DNA of 64,000 nt. It comes from Sedimentibacter saalensis. GTDB lineage: Bacteria; Bacillota; Clostridia; Tissierellales; Sedimentibacteraceae. Of the stretch, positions 26,570 to 35,551 are shown piece after piece. The DNA is taken from the NCBI RefSeq assembly GCF_007830175.1, contig NZ_VLKH01000003.1, positions 248,001-312,000 on the forward strand, read 5' to 3'. The position numbers were made by a program, and so were the translations under genes. The notes beneath the pieces are model-generated. The model did not search any database, was not told where the DNA came from, and saw only the letters and a program-made list of their open reading frames with translations. Position 1 is the first letter of the stretch, and the number at the start of each line of letters is the position of its first letter.

Positions 26570-26604
26570 AATAAAACCTTCCAGTAGCGCTGGAAGGTTT
26601 TATT
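26570..26604 (+). terminator. Terminator of the S9 peptidase gene
   Basis: Arms AATAAAACCTTCCAG and CTGGAAGGTTTTATT, perfect, with a 5-base loop; T/A tails on both sides let it also serve the minus-strand gene at 26627. Confidence 0.88.
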
Positions 26605-26626
26605 CAATGTACTATGCCAGATACTA

Positions 26627-26830
26627 TTAGCAGTGTCCGCCTTCTAATTTGTCGCAGCTGCAGAACAAAACAACTAAAAGCAGGAAGAAGAATAACAAGC
26701 TGTCATTATCTCCAAATCCGCCTACTCCGCCAAGTAATCCGTCATCACCTGAGAAACAAGCAAGAACTACTAAAAGCAGGAAGAAGAATAGTAAGCTGTC
26801 TCCATTATCTCCGAATATATTGTTAAACAT
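26627..26830 (-). CDS. Small duplicated hydrophobic protein
   Basis: A 67-residue protein with a perfect AGGAGG 7 bases before its ATG, so very likely expressed. It consists of two similar halves, each with an acidic/Asn-Gly start (FGDNGDSL, FGDNDSL) followed by the same strongly hydrophobic run (LLFFFLLLVVL), with Cys residues after each (ACF, FCSC). Bases show a matching direct repeat of about 45 bp. It looks like a membrane-inserting peptide of the type found in Clostridia beside sporulation genes, but I do not recognise a named family. Confidence 0.7.
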   Translation of the reverse strand: MFNNIFGDNGDSLLFFFLLLVVLACFSGDDGLLGGVGGFGDNDSLLFFFLLLVVLFCSCDKLEGGHC

Positions 26831-26894
26831 ATAGTACCTCCTAAAATTGATTTTGATATATATTATTCATAAGGGTGTTTATTTGTTACTTCAT

Positions 26895-27206
26895 TTACTC
26901 ATTTAATGATTGTAAAAAATTTATTATTTTATCAACAAAATTTCCCTTATTATCACAATTTAAGCTGTCACATCGCCTTGAACCATGAGCAAAACTTCTT
27001 CTTTCAATTCTTCTGTCCTCATCCCTGAACTTGTATTTGTCGTAATTGTATTTCAAATTATCCACGTCCTCCAGCATGCTGATAAGATATTCTCTTGAAT
27101 AATCATCGCAATAGGAACCATTGGTCATCCTGTTTAAAATATATATCAATTCAATGGCATCATACATTTTATTGATCATTTCCTGGTCTGGACCTCTTCT
27201 GTCCAT
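26895..27206 (-). CDS. Hypothetical protein, 103 residues
   Basis: Not recognised. GAGGTGG lies 4-5 bases before the ATG, supporting expression. The protein is charged and predicted helical: DQEMINKMYDAIELIYILNR at the start, a tyrosine-rich middle (YNYDKYKFRDED), Arg-rich RRIERRSF, and a final helix VDKIINFLQSL. Two Cys lie in RRCDSLNCDN. No signal peptide. It follows, on the minus strand, the divergent GerMN gene and precedes the small hydrophobic protein by about 65 bases, so the two may be cotranscribed. Confidence 0.6.
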   Translation of the reverse strand: MDRRGPDQEMINKMYDAIELIYILNRMTNGSYCDDYSREYLISMLEDVDNLKYNYDKYKFRDEDRRIERRSFAHGSRRCDSLNCDNKGNFVDKIINFLQSLNE

Positions 27207-27335
27207 ATTACCACCTCGACATATTTATTTGTATTATATGAAAGATGGCACCCAGAAGGTAACAATTAAAATATATTTATTTTTATTAAGATTTGTTATA
27301 TAATAAAGCTATATAATTTGAACTGAGGTATTGAT

Positions 27336-28700
27336 ATGAAAATATTCAGCAATATTTTAATAATAGCACTGATTGGACTTTTTTCGTCCACATACTTGTT
27401 TAACCTTTCACCCATAGACTACAGAGGAACCATTGAAATTGAAACACCGGTGGAAGAAAGTGCCTTAAGGCTCACAACAGAAAAACAGGAGCTTTTGAAT
27501 CCTGAATCAATAACAATAAAACATGAGTCAGAAAATGAAGAAGTACTTAAAAGTGTAGCAGACAGCATCTTTACTGTAAGCGTGTACAAGGGCAATGTGC
27601 CGGTTAAGGAAAATATTAAAAATCTGGAACTTGTATCTCCTTCATCTAATATGACCATTTCAATTGATTCTGCCAATCCAATGGTTACAACCCTTGACAT
27701 CAGTCAGAAAAAACTTGGTCTTGAAGATGGAACATACAATTTTGTTTTCAGTTCAAACTTAATAGCTAGTAAGGAAAATGAATCCGTATCTGTTAATGTT
27801 ACATACGACACAGCCGGAACATACTTCCCTGCTTCAAAAGCTGCACAGTCCGGTAAAAAAGGTCTTACACTTTATTTTGCAACGCCAAATGCAGACACAT
27901 TAATTCCTGTCACAAGATTTGTTGTTGAGGATAAATCATTGACAAGAATGGCAATAGAACAGCTTCAAAACGGACCTGAATCAGGAAGCCTCAGGACTGT
28001 CATAGGAGATGTTACAAACACCACATACAACAACGGAAATGTTGTAATAGACATTCCAAGTTCCTATGAAAGCTACAACAACGGAAGCACCGGTGGTCTG
28101 TTATCTTATGAAGCATTTAAAAAGACTATTTTCAGTGTTAAAAGATACTGGCCTATTTACAGCCTTTCATTTACAGTTGACCGCAAAAGTGTTGATTCAT
28201 ATTTTCACGGTATTGACAATGTTACTTCATTGCCTTATGCAAAAAATAACTATGTACTTTACATGTCATACAAGGTTGACGGAAGATACTACTTGTTTGA
28301 TTACAAGATAGATACACAACAGGCAGGAATAAGCGAAACAGATGCACCAGAGCTCAAAGCTCAGAAAATGTTCGATGCATACAAGGATACAGATATCCCT
28401 TACGGAATTAATCCAATACCTGAAAGTGTAATTCTAAAAAGTGCAGCCATGCAGGGAACAACTCTTGTATTGGATTTTACTGACAGCCTCATGAATGCTT
28501 ACAACGGCAAAAATGACTTAAGGCAGATGATGATTGATTCCTTCTCATACACATTTACAACAATACCGGGAATCAGCAGCATAAGAATTACTGTGGAAGG
28601 CGAAGCATTGAAAAATTATGTGGAAGGAATAGATTTGACAGGAATATTATATGCACCTGAGTTTATAAACCCTGAAAATACAACTCAGACAAACAACTAG
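27336..28700 (+). CDS. GerMN domain protein
   Basis: A 454-residue exported protein. Residues 1-25 form a membrane anchor or signal without a lipobox Cys. After a beta-rich N-terminal part come two GerMN-like domains: one at about 180-270 (GLTLYFATPNADTLIPVTR, then TRMAIEQLQNGPESGSL) and a second near 340-445 (LKAQKMFDAYKDTD, then VLDFTDSLMNAYNG and SSIRITVEGE). GerMN domains occur in spore germination and envelope proteins such as GerM. The downstream zinc-ribbon gene starts 15 bases later, forming an operon. Confidence 0.82.
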   Translation: MKIFSNILIIALIGLFSSTYLFNLSPIDYRGTIEIETPVEESALRLTTEKQELLNPESITIKHESENEEVLKSVADSIFTVSVYKGNVPVKENIKNLELVSPSSNMTISIDSANPMVTTLDISQKKLGLEDGTYNFVFSSNLIASKENESVSVNVTYDTAGTYFPASKAAQSGKKGLTLYFATPNADTLIPVTRFVVEDKSLTRMAIEQLQNGPESGSLRTVIGDVTNTTYNNGNVVIDIPSSYESYNNGSTGGLLSYEAFKKTIFSVKRYWPIYSLSFTVDRKSVDSYFHGIDNVTSLPYAKNNYVLYMSYKVDGRYYLFDYKIDTQQAGISETDAPELKAQKMFDAYKDTDIPYGINPIPESVILKSAAMQGTTLVLDFTDSLMNAYNGKNDLRQMMIDSFSYTFTTIPGISSIRITVEGEALKNYVEGIDLTGILYAPEFINPENTTQTNN

Positions 28701-28715
28701 AAAGAAGGAAATCAT

Positions 28716-29108
28716 ATGAATGGTTTTAGAAATTTTATGGTCGGAAGGTACGGAACAGATCAGTTTACACTTTTCCTGCTGATAACAGGAATGGTGCTGA
28801 CATTTATAGGCGATGCCCTTAATCTTGAATTTTTGACAATATTAACCTATGCCATATTCATAGGCTGCGTTTACAGAACCTTGTCAAGAAACATCCTAGC
28901 AAGGCAGAAGGAAAATTTCATGTTTCTTAAATACTGGAATCCAGTGAAGACATGGTCAAAATCAAAATATAACATTGTTAAAGACAGCAAAGACTACAAA
29001 TACTTCAAATGTCCAAACTGCAAGCAAATTATGCGCGCTCCCAGAGGCAGAGGTAAAATATCAGTAACGTGCAGAAAATGCGGCACTAAGTTCATACAAA
29101 AATCATAA
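28716..29108 (+). CDS. Small membrane protein with C-terminal zinc ribbon
   Basis: A 130-residue protein with two membrane segments (about 17-33 and 37-54) and a cytoplasmic tail ending in a zinc ribbon: CPNCKQIMRAPRGRGKISVT then CRKCGTKF, i.e. CxxC-x17-CxxC. This RAPRGRGK ribbon is found in many Firmicute membrane proteins annotated only as zinc-ribbon proteins. Function unknown. It follows the GerMN gene by 15 bases with AGAAAGGAAATC before its ATG. Palindromic repeat copy C lies after its stop. Confidence 0.8.
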   Translation: MNGFRNFMVGRYGTDQFTLFLLITGMVLTFIGDALNLEFLTILTYAIFIGCVYRTLSRNILARQKENFMFLKYWNPVKTWSKSKYNIVKDSKDYKYFKCPNCKQIMRAPRGRGKISVTCRKCGTKFIQKS

Positions 29109-29114
29109 AAAAGA

Positions 29115-29241
29115 AGACTTTTGCATTAAGTATGTTCATGTCATCCTGAGCGATAGCGAAGGATCTCATCTTTTGAAATTCTGAGATTCTTCAGGCTAAA
29201 GACTCAGGATGACACGATTATAAACACTTATGCAACAGTCT
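29115..29241. repeat. Long palindromic repeat, copy C
   Basis: Core TGTCATCCTGAG (29139) ... GGATCTCATC ... GAGATTCTTC ... CTCAGGATGACA (29203-29214). Outer arms AGACTTTTGCATTAAGT and ACTTATGCAACAGTCT pair imperfectly. Located between convergent genes (zinc ribbon and ECF S-component), followed by TATTTTTATTTT. Confidence 0.8.
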
Positions 29242-29269
29242 ATTTTTATTTTACTTATTACAATTTAAT

Positions 29270-29785
29270 TTATGATTCAAGCATTTCTCTTCCGATTGGA
29301 GTGTTTTTAAACACCGCCAGAAACATTACAGCTACAATTATTCCTGCAGCTGACTGAATGACATTGCCTGGTATTTCGCTTATTGTTGTAATGAAGTTGC
29401 CAACCATGACAGAGCCAACCATGTAGTATCCGAAAATCTGCCATACACTGCCCATTGCTGCACCCATCACCCATTTGTTTTTAGTTTCAGGTAGTCTTTC
29501 TATAACTGTTCCCATTATAAGTCCCATGATACCCTTGATTATGAATGTTGGAAGTGCATAGTATGCATAGCCTCCAATAATATCTGCAAGAGACGCACCG
29601 ATTGCTCCTGCCCAGGATCCGTTTCTTTTTCCAAGGAGAATAACAGCTATAAAAATAAAACCGTCTCCAAGATGTGTGTATCCGTTTGTTACAACTGACG
29701 GAACCTTGATTATGAACGTAGCAACGCAGATAAGTGCTGCAAACAATGATGTGTAAACCAAATCCTTTATATTTTTATCTTTCAT
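29270..29785 (-). CDS. ECF transporter S component
   Basis: A 171-residue substrate-binding membrane subunit of an energy-coupling factor vitamin importer, with five to six membrane segments. The family pattern THLGDGFIFIAVILLGKRNG, SLADIIGGYAYYALPTFIIK and GLIMGTVIERL matches the COG4720-like S proteins (hydroxymethylpyrimidine/pyridoxine group). The vitamin cannot be set from sequence. The ATPase and T subunits are not in this window, so it would share a general ECF module. AGGAG precedes the ATG. Confidence 0.85.
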   Translation of the reverse strand: MKDKNIKDLVYTSLFAALICVATFIIKVPSVVTNGYTHLGDGFIFIAVILLGKRNGSWAGAIGASLADIIGGYAYYALPTFIIKGIMGLIMGTVIERLPETKNKWVMGAAMGSVWQIFGYYMVGSVMVGNFITTISEIPGNVIQSAAGIIVAVMFLAVFKNTPIGREMLES

Positions 29786-29891
29786 ATAATTCTCCTGTAA
29801 TTTACTTTAATTAAATTATATAGAAAACTGTACCCTTTAAAAGATACAGTTTAATATTTTTGATAGATTACAGATTAAATTTTAAATTAAA

Positions 29892-30023
29892 GCACCCTGC
29901 CGAGATTCAACCAGGCTTCCTCACGTCACACAAAACGGTCTACTTATTGCTGCTTCCTTCCGGACCTGACAAGATTCATAGGGTTCTGTTGCGCGAGACC
30001 AAGTTTTCACTCGGACAGAGTGC
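29892..30023 (-). ncRNA. ffs: Signal recognition particle RNA, small bacterial type
   Basis: On the minus strand the conserved SRP54-binding tip GTCAGGTCCGGAAGGAAGCA is present. The ends pair: GCACTCTG(T)CCGAG at the 5' side with CTCGGCAGGGTGC at the 3' side, giving a single long hairpin of about 132 bases. There is no room for the Alu domain found in the large Bacillus form. It works with Ffh in membrane protein targeting. Ends are estimated from the terminal stem. Confidence 0.93.
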
Positions 30024-30076
30024 ATTAAGATAATAACACAAATAGCATTTCAAGTCAATATTAATCTGGATAAATT

Positions 30077-31903
30077 CTATTTTAAAACTTCGAGAGTTTT
30101 TTCCTCTTCAAACTGTTTTGTGTAAAGTTTGTAATAATATCCTTTTTCGGCAATGAGACTTTTGTGGGTTCCTTGTTCCACAATTTTTCCGTTTTTAACA
30201 ACAAGAATGATGTCGGCTTTTTTTATTGTTGAAAGCCTGTGGGCAATTATGAATGAAGTTCTTCCCTTTAGGAGATAATTTATTCCATCTTGGATGAATT
30301 TTTCTGTCTGTGTGTCAATTGAAGAAGTTGCTTCATCAAGCACAAATATTCTTGGGTTTGCAAGAATTGCCCTTGCAATGGAAATAAGCTGCTTCTCACC
30401 TGTAGAAAGTTTATCTCCTCCTTCTCCCACTTCACTCAAATATCCATTTTCAAGCTTGTCGGCAACTGTATTTACAGACACTATTTCAGCGGCCTTTATT
30501 ACTTCTTCATCTGTTGCCTCCAGATTTCCGTACCATATGTTGTCCTTGATGGTGCCTGAAAACAAGTGAGGATTTTGCAGCACATAGCCTATATTTGAAT
30601 GAAGCCACAGCTGGGACCTATCCCTGTAATCCTTGCCGTCGATTAGAATTTCTCCTTCAGTAGGCTCAAAAAACCTGCATGCAAGGTTTACAAGAGTGCT
30701 TTTGCCTGCTCCTGTCTCTCCTACTATAGCTACATTTGTTCCTGCCGGTATGTGGAGGTTGAAGTTTTTTAGAACTTCTTCATCTCCGTCAGGGTATTTA
30801 AAAGTAACATTGCGAAATTCTATGTCACCATTTATTTCTTCCCAGTTTTGTTTTTTCGGATTAATGTTGTCCCCATATATTTCAACAACGTCAGTCCTGT
30901 CCTTTATTAAGGGTTCCTTCTCTAAGAGGTCCGTCACTCTTTCCACATTGGCCTGGAGTGCAATAACATCTGTATATGTCTTGGCTAATTGTTGTACAGG
31001 TTCAAAAATGTTGATTGCATAGGATATGAATGCCGACAGTGTTCCAATCTGTATTACATCACCCATAGCCAGATATCCGCCTCTTGCCAATACAATGGCA
31101 GTTGAAACCGAGCCAAAGAAAACTATTATAGGAATGTACAAACCATTAAGATTTGCCATTCTGAGAGATGCTTTTTCCATATCAAGACTCACGCCTTTAA
31201 ATTCATCAAGGTTTTTGTTTTCAATAACAAGCGTCTTTGTAGTTCTGGCCCCGGTTATCCCTTCATTGAACTGACCTGTAAGCTTCGAGTTTACTTTTCT
31301 TAACTTTCTGCTTGTTGAAAGCATTTTTTTCTGAAAGTATAATGTAATTATTGCCATCAAAGGAACAACAACCATAACAATCAGGGCCAGTCTTACATTT
31401 AAAAGCATCATTGCAGCAAATGCTCCTATTACATATGTACATGACCAGAAAACATCAACGAGACCCCAGGCAATCATGGAGCCGATCTTGTTTGTATCGC
31501 TTAAAGTTCTTGCCAGTATGTAACCTACAGGAGTTGTGTTGTAATATGACAGGGACAGATTTTGGAGGTGAGTGAATATTTCCTTCCTCAGGTCCTTGCC
31601 TATGTGCATTTCCACAACTATTGCATATCTGGCGAATATATTGACCGAAGATGCCATAACAATGAGTGCTACGCAGTAAGCAATTATAAACATGTCCAGC
31701 CTATCAGTGGTACCCCTGACTATGAAATTGTCCACGGCATATTTTTGAAACAATGGAATGGAAAGATCCATCAGTGCTGTAATAAGCATGAACACAACAA
31801 TTCCCAATATCTTTTTTTTGTATGGCAAAAAGAACCTGCCAAGCTTAAACCACGTCTTTATATTTAACGATTTATATCCTGTATCTTCTTCGTAATATTC
31901 CAT
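30077..31903 (-). CDS. ABC exporter, subunit with canonical Walker B and altered signature
   Basis: A 608-residue half-transporter: six membrane helices (about 25-330) and an ATPase domain with Walker A GETGAGKSTL, Walker B IFVLDEATSSID and H-loop IIAHRLST. The ABC signature is LSTGEKQ instead of LSGGQ. Its partner at 31913 has a normal signature but Asp in place of the catalytic Glu. Together they form a heterodimer with one degenerate ATP site, as in TM287/288 and BmrCD-type drug exporters. The gene begins 10 bases after its partner's stop. Confidence 0.93.
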   Translation of the reverse strand: MEYYEEDTGYKSLNIKTWFKLGRFFLPYKKKILGIVVFMLITALMDLSIPLFQKYAVDNFIVRGTTDRLDMFIIAYCVALIVMASSVNIFARYAIVVEMHIGKDLRKEIFTHLQNLSLSYYNTTPVGYILARTLSDTNKIGSMIAWGLVDVFWSCTYVIGAFAAMMLLNVRLALIVMVVVPLMAIITLYFQKKMLSTSRKLRKVNSKLTGQFNEGITGARTTKTLVIENKNLDEFKGVSLDMEKASLRMANLNGLYIPIIVFFGSVSTAIVLARGGYLAMGDVIQIGTLSAFISYAINIFEPVQQLAKTYTDVIALQANVERVTDLLEKEPLIKDRTDVVEIYGDNINPKKQNWEEINGDIEFRNVTFKYPDGDEEVLKNFNLHIPAGTNVAIVGETGAGKSTLVNLACRFFEPTEGEILIDGKDYRDRSQLWLHSNIGYVLQNPHLFSGTIKDNIWYGNLEATDEEVIKAAEIVSVNTVADKLENGYLSEVGEGGDKLSTGEKQLISIARAILANPRIFVLDEATSSIDTQTEKFIQDGINYLLKGRTSFIIAHRLSTIKKADIILVVKNGKIVEQGTHKSLIAEKGYYYKLYTKQFEEEKTLEVLK

Positions 31904-31912
31904 AAACTCCCC

Positions 31913-33721
31913 CTAATCAACATCAGATAAGTTCATCTGCACATTGAATACTTCCTTGTATATGCCGTCCCTTTCAATAAGCTCATCATGAGTTCCCATA
32001 TCAGCAACCCTGCCCTTGTCAAGCACCAGAATGATGTCTGCCTGCATGAGAGTTGTTATACGGTGAGAAATCAATATTATGGTAGAATCTTTTTTGTCTT
32101 TTTTTAGTGCCTCGCGAATTTTTGCATCAGTTTCTGCATCAACAGCCGAAAGAGAATCATCAAAGACCATAATGGGAGTTTTCTGAAGAAGCATCCTGGC
32201 AATAGAAACCCTCTGCTTTTGTCCTCCGGACAGCGTAACTCCTCTTTCTCCTACAATTGTATCATAACCCTTTGAAAATTCCTCTATAGCTTCATCAACG
32301 TGAGCAATTGATGTAGCTTCCTTAACATCATCAATTGTTGCATTTTCATTTACAATGGTTATGTTATCTTTTATGGAACGTGAGAACAAAAATGGCTCTT
32401 GCAGCACCATGCCTATATTTTTTCTCAAATATTCTCTTTTTATTTTGCGTATGTCAACTCCGCCTATTGTTATGCTTCCGCTATCCTCCGGAAGGTCATA
32501 CAGACGGTTTAAAAGGTGCATAAGAGTTGTTTTTCCTGAACCTGTACCTCCAAGCACTGCAAATGTTGTTCCTGCCTTTATTTTAAAACTGACGTCATCC
32601 AGGACAGGAACACTTCCGTCATATTTAAACGTTACATTTTTATATTCAATGTCCTTGTTCATGTCAGGCTCAACTGCCTCAGGAGTTTCAGACTCTTCAG
32701 GCTCGCTTAATATTTCGCATATCCTTTGTGCTGAAACCTTGGTCTTGCTCAGTTCTCCAAGAATACGTCCAAAACTTCTAAGAGGCCATGCAATCATTGA
32801 AGTATATGACACAAAAACAAGAAATTCTCCAAGGGTGATTACATTATTAACAGCCTGATAAGTTCCGGCAACAACAATTGTCATAACCATGAGTCCCGTT
32901 ACAAGATCTCCTATTCCCCAATAGTACCCCAGCTGGTATCCAAGCTTCACCCACAAGTCAGAAAATTTGAGATTTCTTTCTGAAAACTTTTCTATTTCAT
33001 ACTTTTCCCTGCCAAAAGCCCTTACAACCCTAACACCTGTTAAATTTTCCTGAGTTGCAGTAAAAAGTGCTCCTTCAGCTTCATCAGCCACAAGAAATTT
33101 TTTTGATAATATTCCGTAAAATATTGATGAATACAAAATGACCACAGGAACAAAGACAAGGACCATCAAAGTTAATTTCAGGTTCATAGGAAACATCAGT
33201 GCCAGGGATATTGCAACAAGCATTATTGTCCTGAACATTTCTGATAGCTGTGTGCTTATGAAATTACGAAGAACCTCCACATCAGATGTTGAACGTTGTA
33301 TGATGTCTCCTGTCTGGTTTTTGATGTGCCAGCTGTAAGGCAATTTTTGTATGTGTTCAAACAATTTGTTTCTTATGGTCTTAACAGTTCCTTCTGTTGC
33401 CTTTGCAATTGAAATTCTGCCAACGAAGTCGCTAAGAGAAGCAATGATGGCTATAGCAATTACAAATGCTGCACAGAGCCACAAATTCTGCCTAAGCCCC
33501 TCTCTTCCTCCAGCCATACTTATTAATTTCATCAAAGGTGAAATAAGTTTGTACGGAACATCGTCTATAATAGAATCCACCGTGAAACTTATGACTTGAG
33601 GCGTAGTAAAGCCTGCCAGAACGCGGACAACGGTTGCAGCAGCTGAAAGGGCTATGAATTTTCTGTAGCCCCTGGTATATGAATAAATAGTTTTTAAATT
33701 TAACTTATTCTTGGCATCCAT
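31913..33721 (-). CDS. ABC exporter, subunit with degenerate catalytic residue
   Basis: A 602-residue half-transporter with six membrane helices (about 20-320) and an ATPase domain: Walker A GGTGSGKTTL, signature LSGGQKQRVSIARMLL, H-loop LISHRITT. Walker B reads IMVFDDS, so the usual catalytic Glu is Asp. This is the degenerate-site subunit of the heterodimer with 30077-31903. Exporters of this class move drugs, lipids or peptides; the substrate is unknown. I choose the ATG at 33721, with AGAGG upstream; the frame extends to 33751 without a better site. Confidence 0.93.
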   Translation of the reverse strand: MDAKNKLNLKTIYSYTRGYRKFIALSAAATVVRVLAGFTTPQVISFTVDSIIDDVPYKLISPLMKLISMAGGREGLRQNLWLCAAFVIAIAIIASLSDFVGRISIAKATEGTVKTIRNKLFEHIQKLPYSWHIKNQTGDIIQRSTSDVEVLRNFISTQLSEMFRTIMLVAISLALMFPMNLKLTLMVLVFVPVVILYSSIFYGILSKKFLVADEAEGALFTATQENLTGVRVVRAFGREKYEIEKFSERNLKFSDLWVKLGYQLGYYWGIGDLVTGLMVMTIVVAGTYQAVNNVITLGEFLVFVSYTSMIAWPLRSFGRILGELSKTKVSAQRICEILSEPEESETPEAVEPDMNKDIEYKNVTFKYDGSVPVLDDVSFKIKAGTTFAVLGGTGSGKTTLMHLLNRLYDLPEDSGSITIGGVDIRKIKREYLRKNIGMVLQEPFLFSRSIKDNITIVNENATIDDVKEATSIAHVDEAIEEFSKGYDTIVGERGVTLSGGQKQRVSIARMLLQKTPIMVFDDSLSAVDAETDAKIREALKKDKKDSTIILISHRITTLMQADIILVLDKGRVADMGTHDELIERDGIYKEVFNVQMNLSDVD

Positions 33722-33895
33722 AATAACCTCTGTCAAAAAATCCCAAAGCAAAATACCTTGGGCTTATTAAATGTATATGTAATCTTATCTGTACTGTTTA
33801 TTCATTTTATAATAATTTAACACTTATGTCAAATTTATATTAACGACATTATATGTGGAGAATTTATAAACAAAGTTCAAATTCCTTAAAAAAGT

Positions 33896-33938
33896 AAAAA
33901 AAGAGCATTTCTTCAGTATCAACCTGAAGAAAATGCTC
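33896..33938 (-). terminator. Terminator of the FMN-binding lipoprotein gene
   Basis: Minus-strand arms GAGCATTTTCTTCAG and CTGAAGAAATGCTC (one bulge) followed by TTTTTT, about 20 bases beyond the stop. Confidence 0.85.
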
Positions 33939-33957
33939 CTAAATTACTTGCTAGTTA

Positions 33958-35049
33958 TTATTTTGCTGAAGCAGCAGCCTTAGCAACTATGTTCTGGAAT
34001 GCGTCTATTCCTATAGTTACTGATGATACCAAGTCTGCATCAGTTGTTGTTCCTTCTGCGTCAACTGCAATTGCTTTTACTTCTTCTGCAGTCTTTCCAA
34101 CTACGAAATCAGCAAATGCTTTTGCCTGCTCATACCATTCTTTGCCAATCTTAGAAGCTTTTTTCATGCCATAGTTGTCGCCTAATTCATTTTTAGTCAA
34201 TACATCAGCAGTTAAATCAGTAGTGATTTTTCCTGTTGCATCAAATTTAACATTTGACTGAGATGCATCTATTATGCTTGAAGTGATTTTTCCGTCAGCA
34301 TCGAATGTTGTTACAGTAAATGTTGAATATGCCTGTGCAACACCTTCTGCATCGGCAGCTGCATCTTTAGATTTAGAAATTGTTGTTACTACTCCAAGTC
34401 CTAATTCATCATTTTTAGTTGCTCCTAAAAATTCAGCATTTTCAACTGCTTTTTCAACTGCAGCAACATATCCGTTTATTTTAATAGTTACAGAAGAAGT
34501 TAAGTCTGCTTCTGTTGGTACTCCTGTGTCAGTTACAGGTATTGCTTTTATTTCTTCAACTGTTTTTCCAACCATGTAATCAGCTAAAGCATTAGCTTGT
34601 TCAAACCATTCTTTGCCTATTGAAGAAGCTTTAACCATTCCGTAATCTGCTCCAAGTTCTTGTTTAGACTTGTATTCAGCTTCTTTGTCAGAAGCAATTT
34701 TTCCTTCTTTTGTGAAGTTGATTTTAGTTTGTGCAGTGTCAATAGCTGCTTTAACTATTTTGCCGTCCTGGTCAACTGTTACTGCCATTACAACAGAATC
34801 AGTCTGAGCTAAACCGTCTTTTTCGCCTGCATCAGCTGATTTTTCAACTGAAGAAATAACTGCCAGTCCAGTTTTTACAGAATCTTCAGTTACTTCAACT
34901 TCTCCTGCTGGTTCTTCAGTCTTTGGCTCTTCTGCTGCTGGTTGTTCAACAACAGGATCATTTGAAACCGGTGCTTCTTCTTTTGCACATCCTGCAAAAG
35001 CAAATAAAGACATCGTTAAAATTAATGATAATAATATTGATTTTTTCAT
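33958..35049 (-). CDS. PplA-like lipoprotein with two FMN-binding repeats
   Basis: A 363-residue lipoprotein with lipobox FAGC (Cys21), then an acidic Pro/Glu-rich linker (25-55). Two homologous repeats follow (about 60-205 and 210-360). Each contains DGKI, a Gly-x-Asp-Tyr-Gly-Met-x-Lys-Ala-Ser segment, IGKEW(F/Y)EQA and ends in D-L-(T/V)-S-S-V-T, which fits the ApbE flavinylation pattern Dxx(S/T)(G/S)(A/V)T. This is the layout of Listeria PplA, a surface flavoprotein of extracellular electron transfer. The identification is from domain pattern, not alignment. GGAGGG lies 5 bases before the ATG at 35049. Confidence 0.8.
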   Translation of the reverse strand: MKKSILLSLILTMSLFAFAGCAKEEAPVSNDPVVEQPAAEEPKTEEPAGEVEVTEDSVKTGLAVISSVEKSADAGEKDGLAQTDSVVMAVTVDQDGKIVKAAIDTAQTKINFTKEGKIASDKEAEYKSKQELGADYGMVKASSIGKEWFEQANALADYMVGKTVEEIKAIPVTDTGVPTEADLTSSVTIKINGYVAAVEKAVENAEFLGATKNDELGLGVVTTISKSKDAAADAEGVAQAYSTFTVTTFDADGKITSSIIDASQSNVKFDATGKITTDLTADVLTKNELGDNYGMKKASKIGKEWYEQAKAFADFVVGKTAEEVKAIAVDAEGTTTDADLVSSVTIGIDAFQNIVAKAAASAK

Positions 35050-35551
35050 TGTCACCCTCCAAAGTTACAATAATTTTATATATATAACGGCTTTTGCCGA
35101 TTATACCGTATTTCTGTTATCGATACAATATTAACAAATTGTTCTTAATGAGTCAACGTTTTTTCATTGCTAATATTATCTTGTTATGCATTATTTTGCA
35201 TCTTTGTTTTTCTTATCACAAAGACTTTTGCATTTTAACATGAAGGACCATAAAAATCAACCTTAAAAGCCGAATTTGACAAAATGTTAAAATTTCAAGC
35301 TCCAGTTTCCCACATATGACACTTATATGAAAAAGAAATAGAATTTTTTTTGCTTTTTTTATAATTGTTAAAAAAATAAAACATTTGTTTCACTTTTCTT
35401 CATAATATCTACATATTTATTTTTTATCAATTTATGTATTATTTATAATTTTATATATATTTCAAAAAATATATATTATAAATTATATGGACATGATTAA
35501 GCAAATAAGTTAAAATAAATTTATATTTTAAAAAAGGAAAGAAGGGATACT
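35050..35551. other. AT-rich divergent promoter region
   Basis: About 500 bases between divergent genes. For the lipoprotein there is a good minus-strand promoter: TTGACT (35151-35156), 17-bp spacer, TAATAT (35128-35133), followed in the leader by a small CGGCAAAAGCCG hairpin. No clear promoter was seen for the HD gene, and no RNA motif or ORF with a ribosome binding site in 35160-35540. Confidence 0.6.

Noticed and set aside
26614..26834. Plus-strand frames with repeated KSRKKN/AGRR motifs
   Set aside because: They are antisense to the small duplicated membrane peptide, which has the strong ribosome binding site.
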